The notes below the pieces were generated by a model that ran no database searches, was not told the origin of the DNA, and saw only the letters and a list, made by a program, of their open reading frames with translations. A DNA stretch of 64,000 nucleotides from Diphasiastrum complanatum (Eukaryota > Streptophyta > Lycopodiopsida > Lycopodiales > Lycopodiaceae): NCBI GenBank assembly GCA_029204225.1, contig CM055110.1, positions 33,797,174-33,861,173 of the forward strand, in the 5' to 3' direction. The position numbers were made by a program, and so were the translations under genes. The stretch's first letter is position 1, and the number at the start of each line of letters is the position of its first letter. Positions 10,787 to 21,540 of this stretch are shown in pieces.

Positions 10787-11556
10787 GCTATCATCGCCCC
10801 AGGTGCAATTCAGGTACTTATAGGTCATTTTATTTTCGAATTTATAAACTTTGTTCTGCTCCTTTGCATCAACATTCTTGACAAAGCAATCTATAGATGT
10901 TTAGGCCAGAGCTAGAAGTTCCTATGCCAATCCGCACAAAACAACCTCTAATTACATCTTCGAAGAAGGGCTCCATGAACCACTTCATCAATCTGGATCG
11001 TCTGATGGTGATGTTCTTGATAAGATTAATGTTGTCTGCATTATCACTTTCTCTTTCTCTGTCTACTGATCCAGAATTCCACCCATCGCTTCTCTGTGCC
11101 AAGTTTTTATTCACCTCAACATCATCATCCTCCTCTTTTGTATCTTCTCGGGTACTGCTGCTGCTTTTTGATTCGGATTTCTCTTCTAATAATGAAGGCT
11201 CTCGCTCTGTGCTGCTTTTGCTCTCCGCACGCTGTCTCCTTGCCACCAAAGCTTTTAGTGTATCTACTTTCACACTGCTCATCGCAGATTCTCGCACAGA
11301 AGAGCGCATCCTGGAGGAAGGTGGACCTTCATTATGACCCTTGATCTGGGGTGTACTGGGACCTGTGGGGCGTATCTTTTTCAGGAGGTTCTCGCGTCTC
11401 TCTGATCTGTCATGCAAGGCGATCTCCCTCTGCAGTTCTGACATGCTTTCTAGAAGCCGTCTGTCTTCTTCATCTTTGTGAAGATAACTTCCATATGAAC
11501 GATGATCACTGAGATATCCATCCACTCTATCTTTCTTCAGCGGCCCCTTTAAGCCC
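10787..11556 (-). pseudogene. RTF1/VIP5 fragment 2 (middle part)
   Basis: Reverse-strand match to RTF1 from the acidic region through the first half of the Plus3 domain: YKDEEDRR-like, then KNITIRRSRLMKWFMEP, FVRIGIG, to the CTWGDD region at the 10787 end. Both ends are cut off, by an LTR on one side and by the transposase-like gene on the other. A 3-bp gain, a frame break after the NIYRL segment and substitutions relative to the intact gene are visible. No promoter, no start, no stop of its own. Confidence 0.88.
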
Positions 11557-11558
11557 CT

Positions 11559-14380
11559 CAGGACAAGAAATTCAAATCAACCCAAATTGTCAATTTCTGA
11601 TATGGTCCGATATAGGGAGGAAAAGCTAAAGCATGTAGATTTATGGTCATCAGGAACATTGTATCCTATTGATCCATGTTCATAGCAACATCTCGATTTT
11701 CATTCCGTGAGTCAGTTAATAATCTATATGTGTCATGGTAAACAATGTTTTTTGGGTTACTGTGAGAATTTGATGCTCTATGGGAATGCACATTCAATGC
11801 AAAGAATACATTATTTGAAAGATAAATCAAGGATAATATTAAAGGAGTGCGAAGAAAAATTTACAAAGATGAAAACTTGTTTGGATGAAAATGAGATGCT
11901 CAAGAAGTAGATCCAAAGGTTGAAATCTTCTTTGCATCATTATACAACTGGTAATGATGAGATAAAAATTGCATTTCAATCCATGCGTATCTCATATTTG
12001 TCTCTTGTTAAAGATATGGATGTGCTCAACAAAAAGGTTCGAAACAACAAGAGAAAAAGACTGGTAAACAAGGATATATGTGATCTATCATCCAGAGGAG
12101 GTCATAGAAAAAGACGAATATGTGCATTCGAGTAAGTTATAGCTTATTTGGTATTGAATATTGCTTGAACTTTTTGATTCATTCATAATCGCTAAGTTTG
12201 TTATTTATTCATTTCAACTTTCTGTTGATTTGCTTATTATATATTGAAGTGAATACTATGAGTGTCCTAATTTTTACTGACATTTTCATGAACATTATTT
12301 TGCAATGCAGATCAGCATTGGTTGTTGAAGACCATTTGGCCGATGAGATTTCAATTGGAACTCACTAGGCTCTATTTTGACTTCTAAATCTATGAATCAA
12401 TGTTAAATAATAACAAAATGAAAAAGATTAAGGCTTCAGTTACTGATAGCAGTATGGATGAAGTTGGAAAAATATTAGACACTACATTGCTTCAGGGGGC
12501 ATGTGACTTTTCTAGCATCAGTAGGGAAGCATATGCAACAATGTTTAAGATGATAAAGGAGGCATTTGCACAGGTAAATATTAAAAAGTTTTCAATCACA
12601 TGAACATTTCATCTTTAAAAAAAAAAAGACATGTTAGACCAAGGTATACAGACAACAGTTGGTAATCCATCTCATATCAATGAAGTGTATTATTTAAAAG
12701 GAGAAAGTCTAGCTTAAAACAATTTCAACAATTTATTTATTGACATTAATCAGTTATTAACATTCATCATAAATTTTTACGGTATTACAAATGAGAATGT
12801 CAATAACAAGTTGATAGTTGTTCTCAAGTAACTTAGTCTGAAATTATAAAAGGACAAAAAAATGGAAAGAGTCAGTCTCACGATCATGAATTGAGCACTT
12901 TCAAATTCAGAAGACTCGGAAGGCCTCAATTTTAGTGTTCAATCAAAAAATGATATCTGGTGGTTGGCAGCATTTCAGGTATAGCAGTTCCTTCACATAA
13001 TAAATAGGGATAATCATTTGAATATGGATTTCATATGGAAAATCTTCTCTGTGTTAATATTATGAGGCTAATCACGTTTTTGTATTCCCTTATAGGTGCT
13101 GAAAGAAGACCATGAAATTCTCTCATGGATATTTAATAGAACATCATATCCTGCCACCATAAAAAATCACATGGAGGGAGTTCCACTCAACATTCCTGGA
13201 ATTGGCACTTTCAACATTGAATGGCATTTAGCAGGAGATCTGAAGACATTAAAATGTATGTTCAATGTATCTCATGGTGCTAACTCTAAACACCTTTGTT
13301 TGTAGTGCATGAAAACAGCAAAAGACATGACAAGGAGTACAAGAATATCAAGAGATCGAGAAGATCCTAATTGGAAATCTGTATTACCGATTCCTCTACG
13401 AAATGCTCATATTTGTACATTGCATGCGAAGGTGCGTATTATAGAAAAAATAATATATCTTCACATCTTGTTTGCATGGAATTACGAGCCAGAGGACTCT
13501 GGGAAGGAAGCTATTTCCAGATTAGAGGATGTTGTCCAAAGTAGGCTTACATAAAGGCCATGTTAAAATAAAAAAAGATGACAAGCTATCAAGTAAAACA
13601 TATAATATTCCATGCAAGCCGAGCATTGAAGGATCTAAAGCTCACAGCTTTTTATCAAATTATTCTGGCAAACAATCCAAGATTGAATACACGGTTTGGA
13701 AAGAAATTATTGCAGCAACTCAAGATTTCGAAGAAGAAGGTTCTACTCGTATACACAAAGTAGAAGTGTGGAAAAGTTAGACAACATGGTGAAATACTTG
13801 AGAAAAGATAAATTTTTAAATACTGATGTACAAATGATACAGAAAACAACCAATTAATTTGTGGATTCAGTTCAATGTGCATGGGGTGCTCATCATATAA
13901 CACATTATATGGTAAGATTTTGATTTTACACTACAATAGACAAATATGTGCAATTAAATTAGATACTTTTGGTACTGATTTAGATTATGTTTTTATGATA
14001 TGCAGCACATATTACGACATCATTCGACATTCTTTGCAAGAAATAGTAGAAGTCTTAGCATATGGTCAGCGCAAGGAATGAAAAAATCTCATTGGCAAGC
14101 AAGAGTGGCATTTCATAAAAGTACACAACATGGCGGAACTAGCACAAAAAACAGCTATATACTGCAACTTTTTCAATGGTTTTACAGAAGAATCCAAATT
14201 GGTCATAATACAAAATCGACGGATCAAGCACGTCAAGACAATGTGCGCTCGAAAGAGATATTACAAATTGGAGTATCGGATCCGAGCGCAAGAACAAAGA
14301 GCACAAAAGAAAGGAGATGCAATGTGCACTTGAATGCGATACCGAACGAGGCAGTATCGGTTCCAGGCACAAATTAGTCA
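11559..14380 (+). pseudogene. Transposase-like multi-exon gene of unknown family
   Basis: Several exons appear in order. 11559-12135: coiled-coil exon (IIYMCHGKQ, ECEEKFTKMK) with a basic tail NNKRKRL. About 12400-12830: LLQGACDF and YATMFKMIKEAF, homologous to 45806-46237. 13096-13560: WIFNRTSYPATIKNH, FNIEWHLAGDLKTLK, then NSKHLCL-stop-CM, where a TAG falls inside what looks like a C-x2-C site, then ICTLHAKVRIIEKI. About 13540-13780: IEYTVWKEIIAATQDFEEEG. About 14000-14200: HILRHHSTFFARN, SAQGMKKSHWQAR, STQHGG. A Gly-Asp-Leu-Lys block, a Cys pair and late SHW/QHGG motifs recall large cut-and-paste transposases, but I cannot name the superfamily. Multiple stops make it dead. It sits directly upstream of the H3-Ulp1 gene on the same strand. 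Confidence 0.5.
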
Positions 14381-14491
14381 ACGGAGGGTAATCAGTGCAA
14401 ATGACACGCTTGGAATCGATATCCGGCCAAGCAATCGTAAATTTGCATGAAAATCCGAGCCGAAAAAGACCTATTTATAAAAAAAAAATTT

Positions 14492-14750
14492 CACGTGTGG
14501 AGGAGTGGTGAAGGAACACGTGTCGACTAGTGATTGGTCAAAGTTAATGCACCGTACCTAGAATGATTGATCTGACATCTGTCACGTGCGAGAATGACAC
14601 ACGTCAAGAATGGATTCGTGCACGTGTCCCAGCCCACGTGGCCTCATAATTGGGTCATCATTGTCAGTACGAACATTCCACGTGGGCTAATAATCTATCA
14701 ACATGTGTCCTCACCGTCTTTTCACACATGCAAAAATTTCGTATATATAA
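14492..14750 (+). promoter_or_regulatory. Promoter of the H3-Ulp1 gene: six CACGTG G-boxes and a TATA box
   Basis: CACGTG occurs at 14492, 14517, 14583, 14621, 14635 and 14679, six palindromic G-boxes in under 200 bp. A TATA box (GTATATATAA, 14741-14750) follows. The first ATG of the H3-like exon is about 310 bp further on. G-boxes bind bHLH/bZIP factors (light, ABA, circadian). The arrangement looks like a real plant promoter; activity is inference. Confidence 0.6.
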
Positions 14751-15057
14751 GTCCTCGAAAATTTCATTTTTTTTTACAAAATTTTCGCTTTTAGCTCCCA
14801 ATATCGCTCTCAAGCGCGCTCTTTCACCGTTCTAGCTTTTGCCCTCTCACAGCGCGCTCGAGTCCGATACTGCTGGTATTCCAATATCGCTTTCGAGTGC
14901 AAATTGCTTTTCATAAAATAATCTCTATAGATCTTGCGCTCGAAACTGATATTTAGTTTTAGTATCAATCTCTAGCGCCCTTTCATTACAAATTTTTTTG
15001 TTTTCATCCACTTTTCTTTTGTTCAAACTTTTTTTTGTTTATTTTCTTCCTCCAAGT

Positions 15058-15990
15058 ATGATGGCCAGGAGCAAATCCACTGCCCATGCCATACCCACTG
15101 TACAGCCATCCCATTCACGTGTTCCCCGTAGTACTGGTCGTAGGCATGGCAGGAAGTAGGTCTGGCTGAGGGAGATTAGAAAACTCCAAAGATCAATTGA
15201 ATTGTTGATTCCTAGAGCTCCTTTCGGCCAATTTGTACAGAATGTCACTCTGTCACTTGGGATGGATGTTCGTTTTGCCGTGATAGCCATGCAGGCCTTG
15301 CAGGGTGCTGTAGAAGATTATTTCTCCCAGTTTTTTGAGGATTCGTGTCTTTTGGCAGTGCGTAAGCGTGTCACCATCATGCCAAAGGATTTCGTCATTC
15401 TCAAAAGGCTTCGGGACAAATATTATGGTCTGCATGTTGATAATGCCAGCACCTCCAGAGACCTGACTCTAGATAGAATCGATTTGCCTACTACCTCTAG
15501 GAGGAAGAGAAAGCAACATGTCCCCAAGAAGGCTGGATCTCGAAGGCCAGCTGCTTCTCTTCCTCCTAGAGTTATCCCGGCCAAGAGACCATGTGTCTTC
15601 TTGAGCTCTGAGTAAGATGTTGGAGAATTTGACTCAGATCGAGAATCTTCACCCCTTCCTCCTCCTGTTATTCGTCCAGCTCCTCAGGAGGTTTCATCTC
15701 CAAAAGTGTTGATTACCCAAGAGGAGCTAGACAAAATAACAGAGAAATCTGTAAATATTGTTTCCACTTCTATTTCTACTCTTGTACATAATCTTCTTGT
15801 GAGAATTCCATACAATCCAGCCCAGGTTTTTTTTTTATTCTGACCATTATAATCAATACGAGGCCTACCTAGCTAACAAAACTGATCTTCTTGGCAACTT
15901 TTTTGATTTTTTTCTTCCAAATACACATAGAAGCTTTAGATTAGGTCCCAAATTTTGTGCCGAGCTAATAGATAAGACATCAGAAATTTC
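15058..15990 (+). pseudogene. H3-Ulp1 gene, right copy: histone H3 fold (CENH3-flavoured) plus basic linker exon
   Basis: From the ATG at 15061 the product begins MARSKSTAHAI, close to the H3 tail start MARTKQTAR. After a short basic tail and an in-frame TAG (15157) the frame continues with the histone fold: LREIRKLQRSIELLIPRAPF (alpha-N and alpha-1 start), MDVRF (loop 1), QALQGAVEDYF (alpha-2), FFEDSCLLAVRKRVTIMPKD (loop 2), then LKRLRDKYYG. LIPRAPF resembles centromeric H3 more than canonical LIRKLPF. Loop 1 has canonical length and loop 2 is one residue short. The frame runs without a break into a C-terminal extension with RRKRKQ and KRP basic clusters, to a TAA at 15613. The left copy has Ser-Asn codons there. 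Beyond the stop, homology to the left copy continues to about 15990 with frameshifts. An H3 fold with a long C-terminal extension is unusual. Confidence 0.75.
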
Positions 15991-16051
15991 AGATGCAATA
16001 GTAGAGGCCGGAGTTTCTTTTTTGCAGAATAGTATTAGTTTCGATTCCCAT

Positions 16052-17120
16052 GGTTAGTCTATTTTTCATGGGAGCGATAAAGACGAAAGAAGCCAATTTT
16101 GAGAAGGCTGTCTATTTTATCGAATTCAGTCCTGTGGCGAAATTTTATTTGAATGAAAATAAGTAAGGATTGCTCTTTTGTTTTTGTTGTTTTAATCTGG
16201 AATGTTGCATACTTCATTGCTTTCATAAATATGGATTTATCAATATTCGTATTTTGGTTGTTGCAGTCGGCATTAGAGCTTGAACATTCTTTCTGTAAAG
16301 ATAAATAAGGAGGGAGTATCAAATTTTCTATGTGTAAAATTAAACTCAACTGCAAATACACATAGAGAATTTGATTCTCTACTTCATGATGCCGTTCGGT
16401 AAATACCGACAACGACAACTTCAATTGGAGAGATAATCATTAGATCTCTCAAGGTATATTCAATTTATCTCTGATATGCATGTATTCCTTGGTTAATTTA
16501 AATGTATTGTCATAGCATAAATAAAATTTCTATCATAATATTACTAATTTTCGTTCTATATATACATGTGTACAACAAAAGGACGCTTTTAGTTGTGCAT
16601 GGTTCGTCTTGTACAATACAAAGTTATTTTTTGAGTAATTTACAAGTGGATGTAGATATTGAAAAGATAATATTTTGTTCATTTGTAGTTCCTTTCATTC
16701 TGATTCATTTTTTTTTACTATCATTGTTTGTAATTTGCTGATTCTCGTGTTTTGTGATGACAGTTCACTCTTGAGTCGTATACTCCTGATGATGTATATA
16801 GATTTCGACAAGAGTTGATCAGAACCTATGCCCAATACGGTGTAAGCATTGCACCTGGGATCGAGGGCCCTAAAAAAGAAACTGCTCCTTCCTTAACAAC
16901 CTTTCAGGTTGCTCAGGATGCAGATCTTATTTTATATGCTCAAAAAGGAATAAAAGTCCTTCCTAATACAGAGGAAGACAATATTATAGCAGAGATTCCT
17001 CTTGTCTTAAAAGGCATTGAGGCCCTTCCTGAAACAGATGAGGGCGAGATTATAAAAGGAACTGTTCCCTTATCAGTTCCTAATACTGATAAACAAAATA
17101 TAGAAAAATTGATTGAATAG
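16052..17120 (+). pseudogene. H3-Ulp1 gene, right copy: degraded Ulp1/C48-like protease exons and C-terminal exon
   Basis: Exons match the left copy in inverted order. 16052-16167: MVSLFFMGAIKTKEANFEK..., donor GTAAGG. The HW exon from about 16268 now reads RH-stop and ends in a second stop. The catalytic-Cys exon (about 16580-16664: QQKDAFSCAWFVLYN) has a TAA after FFE, and its GT donor has become AT. The last exon (about 16764-17120: FTLESYTPDDVYRFRQE, QDADLILYAQKGIKVLP) is still open to a TAG. The protease cannot be made from this copy. The last exon's acidic, repeat-like tail (EIPLVLKGIEALPE) has no family I recognise. The gene converges on gene U. Confidence 0.6.
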
Positions 17121-17321
17121 AGATCTATTTGTAAATAGAGAGACATAAAAAAAAAAAAATACAATCATTTTACATGTAAACAACCCATTTATGGGTTTTC
17201 TTTTATTGATATCAATATAGATTCTTACAATCAGGTTGTGTCCATAGTGTAATACTGGAATGCAATGTTCTATATTGATAAAAAGACATGATGATTGACA
17301 TGTATTTGCTGATAGTGAATC

Positions 17322-18672
17322 TCAATGTTCTTCCATAAGTTGGATTGTTTCGCCAATATCTCTGCATTTGATCTTGAGCTCATGTCTTTTACGTACCTGC
17401 ATAAAACTAATACAAAGCTAGTTACAATTACTACAGAGATTGTATTAGAAAGTTTTGATTGAAACTATTCATAAAAGATCGAGTGTTTACAGTTACTTAC
17501 GAGTTTACCATTGAAAATGAATCTGAAGTCTGAAAGTATATCATCTTGTAGGAGCAATAGTTTCCGCCAAATGTAGTTTAGACTCCAATCTTCTTCCACC
17601 TCAACACACGTGAAAACGACATCATTGTATATAATTTCAATATTTTTTCTTTTTGAATGTCCACTAGCTTCCAAGTCTTGATCGAGTGGCACCCATTTAC
17701 CTTTACTTTTTTTCCATCTTTGATAATGGAAGCATAAGCTCAGCATTTGTTTTTCAATTTGATAACGGAAGCACATGGAAGACATTTTAATTCTGCATTC
17801 TATTTTGCCATCTGATCTTTTGTCCTAGCCTTCATCCATAAGTTCAGATAATAAAATTTTTGCATACAAACATCATTGGGGTTTTGTGTACATTGACACT
17901 TGAAAAGAAATCCACAAATATATTCAAGAAAATAAACAAACTCAATCTGACAATTTTTGATCTTATGCTCATTTTTAATGAATTTTTTACATCATTATAT
18001 ATCTTGCAACGAAATGATTCTGAAACTGTAGCATCTGGTGCAATCCATTCATCACTTTCAAAACTAGGTAATGGAATTTGGTAGTATTTGTTCAAAATTT
18101 TCTTTTGTATTAGGAATGTACATTGATTCATAAAAAAAGATCCCACTATCAGCTAGATCTTTTGCAGTTCTACCTCGATATTGCAGTTGTCCAATATCAG
18201 TGTGAATAACATCTAACAAACCTGCTAAAGATCCACTTGGCTCCCATTCATTTATGTTGGATGGATATAAATCTGCAAGAGAAAAATGATCAGATTGGCA
18301 AGTTTACTATTAGATATTTATGAATGACAATAATCAAAGTATCAAAAATATCAATACTCACATTTGTTTTTTTTGTGATCCTGACGGTTGAATCCTTGCA
18401 CATTTATCTCTGAATGCATATATACATGTTGGACTAGAATTTCATAAATAGATTTTCCTCCTGATGATGTTCTAAAATCCAAAATTATGGCCTTCCAATA
18501 AGATCGAAATGATAGTTTTGACCTTTTCCTTTTTCGAAATGCTCCTCTTGATGATGGATGCATCAAAACTCAAGAGTTTTTTCAATATTTTCTTGGCATT
18601 GTCTGGTTGAATAGAAGCATAGAGTCGATTGAGGAGCACCCGTTCCTTGATGGCGCCATTCGTAATTTGCAT
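17322..18672 (-). pseudogene. Unknown gene of the module (gene U), right copy
   Basis: Three exons on the minus strand: about 18672-18366 (MQITNGAIKERVLLNRLY, then after a frame change KRSKLSFRSYWKAIILDF and IYEILVQHVYMHSEINVQGF), donor GTGAGT; about 18272-17501 (INEWEPSGSLAGLLDVIH, DIGQLQYRGRTAKDLADS, EVEEDWSLNYIWRKLLLL), donor GTAAGT; and 17396-17322 (VRKRHELEIKCRDIG, ending EEH-stop). Total about 390 residues. A TGG-to-TAG change near 17827 and two frameshifts break it. Pieces recur at 4808-6316 and 50280-50422. It ends about 200 bp from the end of the H3-Ulp1 gene, tail to tail. Function unknown. Confidence 0.5.
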
Positions 18673-19019
18673 GCAAAAATTTGAAACAATGAACTATGAA
18701 TCTAAAAATTTGCGTAGACAAAAAGCCCTGAATCTAAGAAATTGTGTTGGTGAAAATTTGAAACACTGATCTATTTGATGCCACAAATTGACTCTGGTTA
18801 GCCCTGTTAACCATGATTTGACAATGCATATACATTAATAGTACATCGATTTTCCCATCTCAACCATCTGTCATCTTCATTTTCAATATTTTTGAGTCTC
18901 TTCGGGCAGTGATGAGCTGGAAGGGTAGGCCTCATCAACCAATAGCATTTCCACATGCTGTCCAATGAAACAACAATATATTCTAAGAGATTTTATTTTA
19001 TCTATATTTGGAAAATTCT
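18673..19019. other. Junction DNA without a recognised gene
   Basis: No reading frame of interest. It lies between gene U and a copia integrase fragment, so one end of the multi-gene module should be here. I could not find a convincing terminal inverted repeat by eye. Confidence 0.4.
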
Positions 19020-19262
19020 ACGTTACGTAGAACCCCGATTTGAAGGTTTCAGTTGGTCCACATGGCAACGAAAATAAGAAAAAAAGTAAAAAAAGCATCT
19101 TCTTGAAAGGCCCTCTTTGGGCTCTGAGTTTCTCTAATGAGGGCAAGCAGCATCGAAGTCCATTTGTACATGAGAAAAAAAGAGCCAAAGAAGTCCTTGA
19201 GCTCGTCCACTCGGATGTTTGTGGACCGATGAAATTCGACACCCTCTCAAGTTCGAGGTAAA
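19020..19262 (+). pseudogene. Ty1/copia integrase fragment
   Basis: Translation gives GKQHRSPFVHEKKRAKEVLE followed by LVHSDVCGPM, the canonical start of a copia integrase core (first catalytic Asp in HSD). It is cut on both sides and lies opposite to the neighbouring copia fragment. Confidence 0.75.
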
Positions 19263-19299
19263 AACAAACATCCAGTGCAAACCATAACATACATTAAGC

Positions 19300-21540
19300 A
19301 TCCACCAATGAGCTGCCTATATGGAACTTCCACTTGATCAACATCATTCAAGTTCATTTCATTTTTAGCAAAAAGATTAATACCTACTTTCATAGGTATA
19401 GCAACCTGGTTGCAATCCTTCATGCCAAATTTTGTTAGGACATTAATATCAATATACTGTTGTTGGCTAATAAAAATGATTTTATGCTTCCTATCTCTTT
19501 TAACTGGATTCCTAAGAAGAAATGAATCTCTCCAAGATCTACCATTTCAAACTTAGCTGCTAACTTCCTCTTTATTTCTTTTGTAGCTGATATAGAGCTT
19601 CCCAAGAGAAGTATATCATCTACATACAATGCAATTAATGTAGACATTTCCATCAGTAGAAGAAGGATGGAAACCCTCCTCTTTAATAGCATCATCAAAC
19701 TTCTTGAACCAAGCCCGTGAGGCTTGCTTTAGCCCATAAATTGACTTATGAAGTTTGCATACTAAATGCTCTTCATCTGGCTTGACATATCCTTCGGGCT
19801 GCTTCATGCAAATTGTCTCTTGCAAGTCTCCATTCAAAAAAGCAGTGCATACACCCATTTGGTGTGCTTCCGAATCCAAGTGTGCTGCGTTCTCACACTA
19901 CCCATCTTTACTACAGGAGAGAATGTTTCTACGTAATCCACACCTTCTTGTTGAGTGAATCCACAAGCTACCAACCTAGCTTTATACTTCTCCAGATTCT
20001 CATCGGCCTTTAACTTTCTCTTGAGCACCCACTTGCTTTCTATCTTTTGGAAGCTCCGTGAGTTTCCAAACCTGATTTTTGCACACAGACTCGACTTCTT
20101 GGTCTGATGCATGCTTCCAATGAGGACCTTCAGGACCTGCTATGGCTTCCGCAAGGGTTTGGGGCATATCATCAAAAGCCATGCAACAAATATCAAAACC
20201 AAAATTTTCACCATTGTTGTTTAATGCATTTTCAATGTCCTTTCTTGTTGGCTGGCGAGTTATTGGATTTGTCAACATAAGTGAAACCAGCTCATTCACT
20301 CTTCTCTTGTTTTGAGTAATGACTCTGTCAATAGATCGCTCCTCTTGCTCAGCTAAATGTTGTGGCTTTCCATGCTCCAATGATGCTTCGCTGTCCGATT
20401 CTATGTCTGGTTCGTTGCCCTGCGACTATTGTAGGGCTGTTTTTGGCTGCAACAAGGCTGATTCCTTGTAAATTTGTTGATCCTGCAACTGTGGTAATGA
20501 TGACTCTTCCTCCCAAGAAGATAATGGGTAGGTGTTCATCATGCATAAAATCCACATCTTTCACTTCTATAGTAAAATATTATTTGATTTATCAGATGTA
20601 ACATTAGAACTAATGCACACTTTTCTACTTATTGGATCAAACAACTTGTAAGCCTTATTCTCAGGTGCATAGCCATTAAATCTTGCATGTCTGTCAAAAG
20701 TTTCTTCTTCTCAACTTGCAAGCAAATGTCTTTGTTATCCACTATAAATGCACTTTCAGTCACTAAGTACATGTCTTCTTTGATGGAATTAGTCTCCACA
20801 GTTTCTGCTAGGCTTGCATAACTTTTGCTTCTACCGCTTTCTTCTTTTGACACTCAAACTCTTAATGTCCCATCTTGAAGCAAAAGCGGCATTGTCCCTT
20901 CTTGGCAATCCTTTTCTCAGCATTGCCTCCTAGTTCAGTATGAGCTTGATGTTTCTTTGATTCTCCACTCTACTTGGAACTCTTCTTGCTCTTGAATTTG
21001 CCTTTGTTAAAGACAGCCTGCTCAGAAGTGGATGTTCCTTCTCTCTCTTTATGTAGCAATTCTACTTGCAGTAGCTTCCCAAAAACATCATCCCAAGAGA
21101 GTTTCTCTCTTGTCATAAGGTTTTCTATGAAATCATTCCAAATGGTTGGCAATGATTTATAGAGCTTCAACTCCTGTTGGTCTTCTGCCATTCCTCCGTA
21201 CTTGGGATCTGCAGCTGCAAGTAAGGTGAATAGCTCTTTCATTTTGTTGATGTGAGCTCTCAGATCTGCACCATCAATTAACTTCAGATGCTCTAACTGC
21301 GTGTCTAAGTGCATTAACTCCATCTCAGTCATTCCTCCATACTCTAACCAGTTCCAAAAGTGAGGACTGCCCTAATCCAAGTCAGCTTCTAACAGGATGC
21401 CTTTGCTAACACACATGCCTATGCATGCCAAGGCCTTGTCGTCCTTCAAACGCCACTTTATAAGAGCATCTTCTTCAGATTGTCACTTGGTTTAATCACT
21501 TCAGGTTGTCTTTCTTTACCTTCAAAGATCCCAAACAGCT
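19300..21540 (-). pseudogene. Ty1/copia element fragment with internal deletion (gag + RT, integrase lost)
   Basis: Minus strand. The gag (UBN2-type, 21332-20970: LEHLKLIDGADLRAHINKM, SLPTIWNDFIENLM) ends before a partial zinc-finger/protease junction. At about 20690 the sequence jumps into RT upstream DNA, skipping what the sister copy has at 9050-10045 (protease, GAG-pre-integrase, integrase). RT follows: [20 protein letters not shown], the [20 protein letters not shown] block, YGLKQASRAWF, and an intact catalytic box LYVDDILLLGS near 19620. Frames change several times. The gag 5' end is cut at 21540 against RTF1 sequence. Confidence 0.8.

Noticed and set aside
15253-15435. Minus-strand frame within the H3-like exon
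   Set aside because: Antisense shadow of the histone-fold frame.
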